Assembly: GCA_900604495.1 (NCBI GenBank)
Contig: UWOR01000001.1
Coordinates: forward strand, 248,001 to 312,000
Length of the DNA stretch: 64,000 bases
Source: Desulfovibrio sp. Marseille-P6017
GTDB lineage: Bacteria > Bacillota_A > Clostridia > Peptostreptococcales > Peptostreptococcaceae
Direction: 5' to 3'
This document shows positions 27,945-35,666 of the stretch, one piece after another. The notes below the pieces were generated by a model, which did no database searches, had not been told where the DNA came from, and saw only the letters and a list, made by a program, of their open reading frames with translations. The translations under genes and the position numbers were made by a program. How positions within the stretch are numbered: position 1 is the stretch's first letter; each line of letters starts with the position of its first letter.

Positions 27945-29063
27945 TTACCCTCCTATTGCGCTTAGTAATGATATTCTGTCAAATATCTCATTTACTATTA
28001 AGTCGTATTTTTTATCAGCATCTATATAATAAAGCTTTGTATTTCCCATGTCTAAATTACTAAGTATGCTATCCACTAAGTTTTTAGTATAAATACTATC
28101 AATTATACTTGTTGGTAACACTATATATAGACCATCAATTCCATATTCTAGTAATTCCTCACCACATTTAATTATATCCTTTTTATTATTTTCTAAAAGA
28201 GGTAATTTTATTTGAATGTTACTATTTTTTTCGTCTTGCAATATGTAATCTCTTATTTTTTCTCTAAATAATATATCTTGTTCTACATTGTTTTCATTTT
28301 GAAAACCAATTAATAACACTCCTATATCTTTATTTTTACTTGATATAGTTTTTAATATTTCATTTTTATATAATGTTGCTAAGTTATTTGATTTGTAGAA
28401 AGTTTCCATTATTTCTACCTTATTTAAATTGTATTTACTTAAATTTAAACTTTCATATCTTTTAGTGAAAACATCAAAATCTTCACCTTCTGTCATAAAC
28501 ATAGGACAAATAATTATATTTTTATATCCTTTTGAAATAATATCTTCTATACTATTTTCAAAATAAGGTGATGAATAAAGATAAGAATTTACTACTTTAT
28601 AACTATTGCCTAACTTTTCTCTCAAATTTGATGCTATATATTCTGCATCTTCTTTAAAATCACTTGACCCAAATTTTTCATAGTACATTTTAAATGTATA
28701 TAAATCTTTTATTCCAGTTAAGTATGATTTAAATCCCTTTTCAAAGTAAACTTCACTTGCCCTTTCTTTTAAATCATAGTTTGAACTTTCACCTCCAGAA
28801 ACCAACAACACTACTGTTTCTGGTTGGTCTTCTAGTGGACTCACATCTTTTATAGCTATTTTATTTCTAAATATTGATATAGTTATAATATTTATTCCAA
28901 TAAAAGCAATAATAAGTCCATATGCTATATATTTATAATTTTTATCTATAATTATCTGCTTATAAAAAAGAAGTGTGGCTAAAACTATAAATATATTTTC
29001 CATATAACCTGTAAATATAAAACCTAAAAATATACATACAAATAAAAGTATTGAACTTAGCAT
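27945..29063 (-). CDS. Membrane-anchored protein with chelatase-like features, function unknown
   Basis: 372 residues: three hydrophobic helices in the first 75 residues, then a soluble region. That region holds two segments reminiscent of the ferrochelatase/CbiX fold (VVLLVSGGESSNYDL, and YKNIIICPMFMTEGEDFDVFTKRYE, compare the HemH strand-turn with its VxxxPxGF motif), then a second similar half. I do not recognise a characterised family. No His matching the catalytic one of class II chelatases is evident, so an enzymatic role is doubtful. It is the first gene of an operon with the two M16 genes; its stop codon lies within the ribosome binding site of the next gene. Confidence 0.6.
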   Translation of the reverse strand: MLSSILLFVCIFLGFIFTGYMENIFIVLATLLFYKQIIIDKNYKYIAYGLIIAFIGINIITISIFRNKIAIKDVSPLEDQPETVVLLVSGGESSNYDLKERASEVYFEKGFKSYLTGIKDLYTFKMYYEKFGSSDFKEDAEYIASNLREKLGNSYKVVNSYLYSSPYFENSIEDIISKGYKNIIICPMFMTEGEDFDVFTKRYESLNLSKYNLNKVEIMETFYKSNNLATLYKNEILKTISSKNKDIGVLLIGFQNENNVEQDILFREKIRDYILQDEKNSNIQIKLPLLENNKKDIIKCGEELLEYGIDGLYIVLPTSIIDSIYTKNLVDSILSNLDMGNTKLYYIDADKKYDLIVNEIFDRISLLSAIGG

Positions 29064-29255
29064 AAAACCAACTCCATAATAATGTATAGTTTACATCTGT
29101 TATATATATGATGTATAATCAGTATGTATGTCTATAATGAAGTTTGTAAATTTGTAAAAATCAGCTTTATTAGTTGTGTTCACGACTTAGAAGGTTGTAT
29201 AAATTTATATATAAATTTCAATATCAAATTAACATAAAGAAAGGAAGATACAATT

Positions 29256-30353
29256 ATGAAATTAGGTATAGTAGGTTTACCAAACGTAGGTAAAAGTACG
29301 CTTTTCAACGCTATAACTCAAGCAGGTGCAGAATCTGCAAACTACCCTTTCTGTACAATAGAACCAAACGTAGGTGTGGTTGCTGTTCCAGATGAAAGAT
29401 TAAATAAATTAAAAGAACTATATGATTCAAAGAAAATAGTTCCAACAGCTATAGAATTCTGCGATATAGCTGGTCTTGTTAGAGGAGCTTCAAAAGGTGA
29501 AGGTCTTGGAAATAAATTCTTATCTCACATAAGAGAGGTTGACGCTATAGTTCACGTTGTTAGATGCTTCGAAGATCCTAACGTTGTTCACGTTGATGGA
29601 AGTGTTGATCCACTTAGAGATATAGAAACTATAAACTTAGAATTAATATTCTCTGATATAGAAATATTAGAAAGAAGAATACAAAAAAGTGCTAAAGCTG
29701 CTAAAGCTGATAAGTCTGTAGCTGCCGAAGTTGAATTCTTAAAAGAAATACTAGCTACTTTAGAAGATAATAAATGTGTTAGAACAATGAGCTTTACTGA
29801 AGATCAACAAACATTTGTTAATTCATTAAACTTATTAACTTCTAAACCAGTAATATATGCTACTAATGTATGTGAAGATGATTTAGCTGATGAAGCTGCT
29901 AACAATGATTATGTAAACAAAGTTAGAGAATTCGCTGCTACTGAGGATGCTGAAGTTGTAGTTGTTTGTGCTCAAATAGAAGCAGAAATAGCTGAACTTG
30001 ATACTGAAGAAGAAAAGAAAGAATTCTTAGAAACTTTAGGTCTTGAGCAATCAGGATTAGATAAATTAATAAAATCTTCTTATGCTTTATTAGGACTTAT
30101 ATCTTACTTAACAGCTGGACCTCAAGAGGTTAGAGCTTGGACTATAAAACTTGGAACTAAAGCTCCTGCTGCAGGTGGAAAAATCCACTCTGATATAGAA
30201 AGAGGATTCATAAGAGCGGAAACTATTGCTTTTGATGACTTAGTTCATGTTGGTACTATGACTGCTGCTAAAGAAAAAGGATTAGTTAGACTTGAGGGTA
30301 AAGAATATATAGTTAAAGATGGAGATGTAATATTATTCAGATTTAACGTTTAA
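29256..30353 (+). CDS. ychF: Ribosome-associated ATPase/GTPase YchF
   Basis: Obg-related P-loop NTPase of 365 residues. G1 is GLPNVGKST at residue 6, G3 is DIAGLVRGASKGEGLG, and the NKxD motif is replaced by NVCE (YATNVCEDD), the change that gives YchF proteins their ATP preference. A coiled-coil insertion (about 130-160) and the C-terminal TGS-like domain (AWTIKLGTKAPAAGGKIHSDIERGFIRAE) are present. AAAGGAAG ribosome binding site. Codon use is strongly biased, as for a highly expressed gene. It is monocistronic. Confidence 0.96.
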   Translation: MKLGIVGLPNVGKSTLFNAITQAGAESANYPFCTIEPNVGVVAVPDERLNKLKELYDSKKIVPTAIEFCDIAGLVRGASKGEGLGNKFLSHIREVDAIVHVVRCFEDPNVVHVDGSVDPLRDIETINLELIFSDIEILERRIQKSAKAAKADKSVAAEVEFLKEILATLEDNKCVRTMSFTEDQQTFVNSLNLLTSKPVIYATNVCEDDLADEAANNDYVNKVREFAATEDAEVVVVCAQIEAEIAELDTEEEKKEFLETLGLEQSGLDKLIKSSYALLGLISYLTAGPQEVRAWTIKLGTKAPAAGGKIHSDIERGFIRAETIAFDDLVHVGTMTAAKEKGLVRLEGKEYIVKDGDVILFRFNV

Positions 30354-30360
30354 TAAAATA

Positions 30361-30396
30361 AAAGCTATATTTGGGATTAAAACCAAATATAGCTTT
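30361..30396 (+). terminator. Terminator of ychF
   Basis: A 14-bp perfect stem (AAAGCTATATTTGG and its complement) with an 8-base loop, followed by a T run. Confidence 0.9.
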
Positions 30397-30454
30397 TTTT
30401 ATTATGATATAATTAGTCAATAATCTAAAAATAATTAATTAGGGGGGATATCAT

Positions 30455-31027
30455 ATGGAATTAAGATTAGCCAACTTAAACGATGCAAGAGAGATTTTAA
30501 ATATTTATAAATATTATATTGAAAATACTGCAATTACATTTGAATATAAGATTCCTAGTTTAGAGGAATTTGAAAATAGAGTTAAAACTATATCTAAAGA
30601 TTATCCTTATATAGTTGCTCTTATTGATAATAAAATAATTGGATATGCTTATGCATCTAAATATAAAGAAAGAGATGCTTATAATTGGGATGTTGAATTG
30701 TCTATCTATGCTAATGAATCTTATCACAATAAAAATATAGCCTCTACTCTATATTCTTGCATTTTAGATATTTTAAAACTTCAAGGATTTTATAATGTTT
30801 ATGCTTGTATTACTGTTCCAAATATAAAAAGTGAGAAATTCCATAAAAAACATGGATTTAATCTTGTAGGATGTTTTAGTCATGCCGGCTTTAAATTTAA
30901 TAAATGGTGGGATATTATTTGGATGGAGAAAAATATTATAGATTTTAATATACCTCCAAAACCAATAAAACATATTAACTTGATTAAAAATAGTGAGATT
31001 CAAAATATATTTAATATGTATGTATAA
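30455..31027 (+). CDS. GNAT-family N-acetyltransferase (Pat/Bar-like)
   Basis: A 190-residue acetyltransferase resembling phosphinothricin-acetyltransferase-type GNATs (ITFEYKIPSLEEFENRV, KYKERDAYNWDVELSIYANESY, VPNIKSEKFHKKHGF). The acetyl-CoA pyrophosphate loop, normally Q/RxxGxG/A, reads YHNKNIAS here, so the glycines are missing. A long C-terminal extension of about 25 residues is unusual. AGGGGGGATATCAT precedes the ATG. The substrate is unknown; activity may be altered given the degenerate loop. Confidence 0.8.
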   Translation: MELRLANLNDAREILNIYKYYIENTAITFEYKIPSLEEFENRVKTISKDYPYIVALIDNKIIGYAYASKYKERDAYNWDVELSIYANESYHNKNIASTLYSCILDILKLQGFYNVYACITVPNIKSEKFHKKHGFNLVGCFSHAGFKFNKWWDIIWMEKNIIDFNIPPKPIKHINLIKNSEIQNIFNMYV

Positions 31028-31091
31028 ATATACCTTTAGGCCTTTTAAATAATATTATCCTTTTTAAGCATAATATTTATGAGGTGATTAA

Positions 31092-31784
31092 ATGAAAAAA
31101 GCATTATTAACTTTAAGCATAGTTTTATCAATTATTCTTACTCAAGGATTAACTGCTTTATCTTATTCTAAAGAAACATATAAGTTTGAGGTAAAACCAC
31201 TACCTTACTCTTACGATGCTTTAGAACCTTATATAAGCAAGGAGACTATGACTCTTCATCATGATAAACACTATGCTAATTATGTAAAAAATTTAAATGC
31301 AGCCCTAGATAAATATCCTGATTTACAAAATCTTACTTTATATGAATTATTAAGTAATTTAGACTCTTTACCACAAGATGTTAGAAACATAGTAAGAAAT
31401 AATGGTGGCGGTGTTTACAATCATGAATTATTCTTTAATATAATGTCTAACAAAAATAATCCTGTTCCAACAGGAAAATTAAAAGAAGGCATAGAAAGTA
31501 CATTTGATTCTTATGAAAACTTCAAATCAGAGTTTAAGAAAAGTGCACTAGATGTATTTGGTTCAGGTTGGACATGGCTTGTATTAGATAAAAATAACAA
31601 TCTATGCATAGTAAATACACCTAATCAAGATAACCCAATATGTTGTGGATTAAAACCAATAATAGGTATAGACCTTTGGGAGCATGCTTATTATCTTGAC
31701 TATAAAAACGATCGTTCTAAGTACATAGATAACTGGTTCAATGTACTTGATTGGAATCAAGCTCTTAAGAATTATAAAAATTAA
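31092..31784 (+). CDS. sodA: Exported Fe/Mn superoxide dismutase
   Basis: A 230-residue superoxide dismutase with an N-terminal signal peptide (MKK, hydrophobic core to about residue 20, cleavage likely near SYSKE). The four metal ligands can be placed: His in MTLHHDKHYANYV, His in VYNHELFF, Asp and His in DLWEHAYYLDY. Most bacterial SODs are cytoplasmic; export is unusual. The related SodA of Clostridioides difficile is associated with the spore coat, so a surface or spore role is possible. Ribosome binding site GAGGTGATTAA. Confidence 0.93.
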   Translation: MKKALLTLSIVLSIILTQGLTALSYSKETYKFEVKPLPYSYDALEPYISKETMTLHHDKHYANYVKNLNAALDKYPDLQNLTLYELLSNLDSLPQDVRNIVRNNGGGVYNHELFFNIMSNKNNPVPTGKLKEGIESTFDSYENFKSEFKKSALDVFGSGWTWLVLDKNNNLCIVNTPNQDNPICCGLKPIIGIDLWEHAYYLDYKNDRSKYIDNWFNVLDWNQALKNYKN

Positions 31785-31793
31785 ATAAATTAT

Positions 31794-31846
31794 AAAAGCT
31801 AGAAAGGATAATAACATATTATTAGTTACAATCCCATCTAGCTTTT
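31794..31846. terminator. Convergent terminator between sodA and murE
   Basis: Outer stem AAAAGCTAGA / TCTAGCTTTT with an inner pairing (GGAT/ATCC and AATAA/TTATT), A- and T-rich on both flanks. Likely serves both genes. Confidence 0.7.
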
Positions 31847-31848
31847 CA

Positions 31849-33348
31849 TTATGCAAGTGTTAAGTAATTCTTTTCAGCTAAAACGCTCTTAGCTGCATTC
31901 ATAGCTATTTCTTTTTCACTAAAAGGTACTCTATCACCTTTTATTATTTGATAAGTCTCATGACCTTTTCCAGCAAATACTATCATATCGCCTTCTTTAG
32001 CTATTTCTATAGCCATTTCTATAGCTAACTTTCTATCTGGCTCTACTATATATTCACAATTACTATTTTCAAAAGATTTTGCTATATCACTTATTATATT
32101 CATTGGATCTTCAAAATCAGGGTTATCCGAAGTTAGTATACATAAGTCACATTCTTTAGCTGCAACATCTCCTAACTCTTTTCTTCTTAACTCTGTTCTT
32201 CCACCTACTGATCCAAATAAACATATTAATCTATTATGATCGTATTTTTTAAGTGTTTGAAGTATATTCTCTAAGCTTACTCCATTATGAGCATAATCAA
32301 CTATAACTGTTGCATAAGGAAGTATTGGTAAAACTTCTACTCTTCCATTTACCTTAGCTTGTCTTAAAGAGTTTAACATAACTTCTTGTTCTACATCTAA
32401 ATATCTACAGACAGCTATTACTGCTAATGCATTATATATACTAAATTCTCCTGGAGAACATATATAACAAGGGAAATCTTCTTCTCCTACATGACAAGTG
32501 AAACTTACCCCTAATGAGTCTATAGATTTTGAGTACTCTATATTTTTAGCTACTAAATTTGAATTATTTGATATAGAAAATGTTTCTATATCACAAGTTG
32601 CTTTATTCATTATTTCTTTAGCATGCTCGTCATCTATATTTATTATTCCATGTTTAGCTAGTGTAAATAGTCTAGCTTTACATTCTAAATAATGTTCAAA
32701 AGTTGGATGTTCCTTTGGACCTATATGATCTGGTGATAAATTTGAGAATATTGCAATATCAAAATCTACATCCTCAACTCTATTCATCATAACTCCACCT
32801 GATGAAACTTCCATAGATACACACTTTACTCCATTATCTAGCATTGTTCTAAATATTCTATGAAGTTCATAACTTTCTGGAGTTGTGTTAACTGTTTTTT
32901 CACTTATACCATTGTAAAAAGTACCATTAGTTCCTATAACTCCTGTATTAAGTCCTGAAGAATTTAGAACTTCACTTACATAGTTAGTTATTGTAGTCTT
33001 ACCTTTTGTACCCGTTACACCTATAATTTTTAGCTCTTTTGATGGATTACCAAAATAGTTTGCTGACATTTTTGATAAAGCTATTCTACTGTCTTTTACA
33101 AATAGTTTTATAGCATCATTTCCTAATTCTATATCATCATTTAGTATAAATACTCTACATCCTCTTTTATAAGCATCCATGCAGTATTTATGACCATCAA
33201 CAGTTTCACCTTTTATAGCAACAAATATATATCCATCTTCACATTTTGAAGAATTATATGCAATATCTTTTATTTCGATTTCTTTTATTTCGTCCCAAGG
33301 CTTATCACAAGTAAATTCAACATCTTCCATAACTTTAAATAATTTCAT
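31849..33348 (-). CDS. murE: UDP-MurNAc-L-Ala-D-Glu ligase MurE, probably not DAP-specific
   Basis: Mur ligase of 499 residues that adds the third stem-peptide residue. P-loop GVTGTKGKTTITN, NTTPES, SSGGVMMNRV and SPDHIGPKEHPTFEHY are typical. The specificity motif reads DNPDFEDP. In meso-DAP-adding enzymes it is DNPR, where the Arg holds the DAP carboxylate; here an Asp replaces it. This argues against meso-DAP and, with the D-Asp ligase encoded just upstream, favours L-lysine as the third residue. Substrate assignment is inference. It stands outside the mur cluster, as often in lysine-type species. Confidence 0.92.
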   Translation of the reverse strand: MKLFKVMEDVEFTCDKPWDEIKEIEIKDIAYNSSKCEDGYIFVAIKGETVDGHKYCMDAYKRGCRVFILNDDIELGNDAIKLFVKDSRIALSKMSANYFGNPSKELKIIGVTGTKGKTTITNYVSEVLNSSGLNTGVIGTNGTFYNGISEKTVNTTPESYELHRIFRTMLDNGVKCVSMEVSSGGVMMNRVEDVDFDIAIFSNLSPDHIGPKEHPTFEHYLECKARLFTLAKHGIINIDDEHAKEIMNKATCDIETFSISNNSNLVAKNIEYSKSIDSLGVSFTCHVGEEDFPCYICSPGEFSIYNALAVIAVCRYLDVEQEVMLNSLRQAKVNGRVEVLPILPYATVIVDYAHNGVSLENILQTLKKYDHNRLICLFGSVGGRTELRRKELGDVAAKECDLCILTSDNPDFEDPMNIISDIAKSFENSNCEYIVEPDRKLAIEMAIEIAKEGDMIVFAGKGHETYQIIKGDRVPFSEKEIAMNAAKSVLAEKNYLTLA

Positions 33349-33464
33349 TACTAAGCCCTCCTTATCCTTGGTATATTCATAAACTGTAGTATATCATATT
33401 ATTTTTAAATTTTACTTAGAAAATCTATGTTAAAATTGGAATATCATTCTAAGATTTAAATCCT

Positions 33465-33496
33465 AAAAATAGAGTAGCTTTAACTACTCTATTTTT
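33465..33496 (-). terminator. Terminator of the D-Asp ligase/racemase operon
   Basis: A 13-bp stem (AAAAATAGAGTAG / CTACTCTATTTTT) with a 6-base loop, followed on the minus strand by a short T run. It separates the racemase gene from murE. Confidence 0.75.
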
Positions 33497-33506
33497 TTAT
33501 ATTTTA

Positions 33507-34211
33507 TTATTTAACTCTTTTATTGCAATTTTCTATAGTTTTAACAGCTAAAACACCTAATGAATCTATATAAAACTCATCATCTAAGTTATTATCATTT
33601 TTTAAAATTGATAATTCTGTACATCCTAAAATTGCACCATCACAGTTATTTTCTTTTAAATTATTGACTATGTCATTAAATTTGTTCATATTAGCAGGGT
33701 TTCCACTTTTTATATCATCATATATTATAGACATTATATTAGCTTGTCTATTTTCATCTAATACTAAATAATCTATATCATATTTCTTACACATATTTTG
33801 ATATAAGTTTGTACTTATATTTCCTGTTGTTGCTAATATTCCTAACTTTTTATGACCTTGTTCTTTTGCATGTTTTACAGTTTCTTCGATTATATTTAAA
33901 ACAGGAATATTTACACTTTTCTGTATTTCATCATAGAAATAATGAGCTGTGTTGCAAGTTATAACTAAAAAGTCACTTCCAAAGTTTTCTAATCTCTTTG
34001 CATCTTTTTTTAGTATATCTACTGGACTGTTTTTGCTTTTTCCAATTATATAATCAGTTCTATCTGGTGTTGTTGCTCTATTAGCTATAACCATATCTAT
34101 ATGATCTTGGTCAGTTTTTGCATCAGTCATCCTTACTACCATATCATAAAAATATACTGTAGCCATAGGTCCAAGTCCACCAATAACACCAACTGTTTTA
34201 TTATTTTCCAT
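33507..34211 (-). CDS. Aspartate/glutamate racemase family protein
   Basis: A 234-residue cofactor-independent racemase. The two catalytic cysteines are in [11 protein letters not shown] (about residue 83) and [10 protein letters not shown] (about 195), with the N-terminal [15 protein letters not shown] of the aspartate racemase subfamily rather than the GxFDSGxGG of MurI. It lies 14 bp after the D-aspartate ligase gene, the same pairing as in Enterococcus faecium, so the product is best read as an aspartate racemase supplying D-Asp for peptidoglycan. Confidence 0.88.
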   Translation of the reverse strand: MENNKTVGVIGGLGPMATVYFYDMVVRMTDAKTDQDHIDMVIANRATTPDRTDYIIGKSKNSPVDILKKDAKRLENFGSDFLVITCNTAHYFYDEIQKSVNIPVLNIIEETVKHAKEQGHKKLGILATTGNISTNLYQNMCKKYDIDYLVLDENRQANIMSIIYDDIKSGNPANMNKFNDIVNNLKENNCDGAILGCTELSILKNDNNLDDEFYIDSLGVLAVKTIENCNKRVK

Positions 34212-34225
34212 TTTATATCACCACT

Positions 34226-35440
34226 TTATTTGCAGTATTTATTAAACTTTCTTACTTGGTTTATATTGTATAAGAATACATACCAACTTCTCTTAAAGTT
34301 TCCTTTTAAGTCAGCATCATATCCAAATGATGTTGCACTCTTACCTTCTGAATCTAATTTCTTAGCAAGATTTACTAATTCTTGATTTTTAACGAATTTA
34401 TAAACTACATTCTTAGGTATTACACGCCAGAAGAAAGGTTCTTTTTGTATTTTTAAATCTAATTCTTTATTGTAAACTCTATCTTCAACTACATACTTAG
34501 CTATATTATTACCTGAAGATGTTACATAGAAGTTACTTCTACCTTGTCTTAAGTTAATTTCAAATACTTTATATGTGTTATCTCTACTATCATATTTTAT
34601 ATCAAAGTTAGAAAAACCTGTGTAGTTTATACTTTCTAAGAAGTTCTTAAATTTCTCCATTAAAGGACCATCATACTCTGTTATTATAGCAGCATGATTT
34701 CCTATTCCTTTTGGTGTATGCTCTTCTAATAATACATGTCCTAAACACATCATCTTAACTTTACCATTTTGGTCTGAATAACAAGTTAAAACTCTCATAT
34801 GTGAGTCATCACCTGGTATAAAGTCTTGTATTATTAAGCTCTTATCATATTTTCCATTATATATTGAAGTCGTTATTTCTTTAAACTCTTCTTCGTTGTT
34901 AGCAAGATAAGCTTTTTTCATTCCTTCAAATGGATGTTGCCAGAATAATACACTATCTGAAGGCTTTATTATAACTGGATACTTAAATCCAAAGTCTGTT
35001 ATTTCATCACCTTTTGAGTATATGAATGTTTTAGGGTAATCTAATCCCTTTTCTTCACACATTTGATAGAATAATTCTTTTTCTATAAGCTTTTCTTTTA
35101 ACTCTTTCCCTATATAAGGAACTATATATTTTTCTGATAATATATCTCTATGATCTATTATTAACTCTGCATATTCATCAGTACATCCATGTATAATTAA
35201 TTTTTTATTAGGTGCTGCAAGTTCATCTGCAGTGTCTAATAATACTTTTATAAATTCTTCTTCTTCAGTTATTCTTGGGTCTATTCTAAAATCTATTATT
35301 TTACTATCCTTAGTTGCACCTAATGCATATCTTCCAAATGCTATTGACTTAACTCCATAAGCTTCATGATATGCTCTTGCTACACTATAGCAGTTTATAT
35401 CTCCTCCAACTAAGACTGGTTGAATTGTTATATTTTCCAC
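34226..35440 (-). CDS. D-aspartate ligase (ATP-grasp), peptidoglycan crossbridge enzyme
   Basis: A 404-residue ATP-grasp enzyme. From memory it strongly resembles the D-aspartate ligase Asl of Enterococcus faecium, which joins the beta-carboxyl of D-Asp to the epsilon-amino group of L-Lys in the peptidoglycan precursor. Shared blocks include IQDFIPGDDSHMRVL, MMCLGHVLLEEHTP, INYTGFSNFDIKYD and VFEINLRQGRSNFYVT, which carry the ATP and magnesium ligands. I start it at the GTG at 35440 after AAGAGGTGG; a frame open to 35470 lacks a ribosome binding site. The racemase follows at 14 bp. Confidence 0.9.
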   Translation of the reverse strand: MENITIQPVLVGGDINCYSVARAYHEAYGVKSIAFGRYALGATKDSKIIDFRIDPRITEEEEFIKVLLDTADELAAPNKKLIIHGCTDEYAELIIDHRDILSEKYIVPYIGKELKEKLIEKELFYQMCEEKGLDYPKTFIYSKGDEITDFGFKYPVIIKPSDSVLFWQHPFEGMKKAYLANNEEEFKEITTSIYNGKYDKSLIIQDFIPGDDSHMRVLTCYSDQNGKVKMMCLGHVLLEEHTPKGIGNHAAIITEYDGPLMEKFKNFLESINYTGFSNFDIKYDSRDNTYKVFEINLRQGRSNFYVTSSGNNIAKYVVEDRVYNKELDLKIQKEPFFWRVIPKNVVYKFVKNQELVNLAKKLDSEGKSATSFGYDADLKGNFKRSWYVFLYNINQVRKFNKYCK

Positions 35441-35481
35441 GTTTTTCCACCTCTTACATTTTAAATTCAACGTACTAAATA

Positions 35482-35510
35482 AGTATACTGTATTTTAATA
35501 CTTATGTCAA
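35482..35510 (-). promoter_or_regulatory. Strong sigma-A-type promoter for the D-Asp ligase operon
   Basis: On the minus strand TTGACA, 17-base spacer, TATACT, about 40 bases before the GTG start. Near-perfect housekeeping consensus, consistent with constitutive cell wall synthesis. Confidence 0.85.
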
Positions 35511-35666
35511 AATACTACTGTTTTAATCTATATTTAATGTATTAAACTAGAAAAAATATATATAAATACAATATCCTTGGTCTTTCACCATTTTTTTACA
35601 AACTCATATTATATACAGACAGGTAAATTTTAATGCCTGTATATATATAATAAAGGTGTTGATTAT

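Noticed and set aside
27945..29063. Assignment as ferrochelatase or sirohydrochlorin chelatase
   Set aside because: Only short strand-turn segments resemble the fold, the catalytic His is not evident, and there are three N-terminal membrane helices. Left as unknown.
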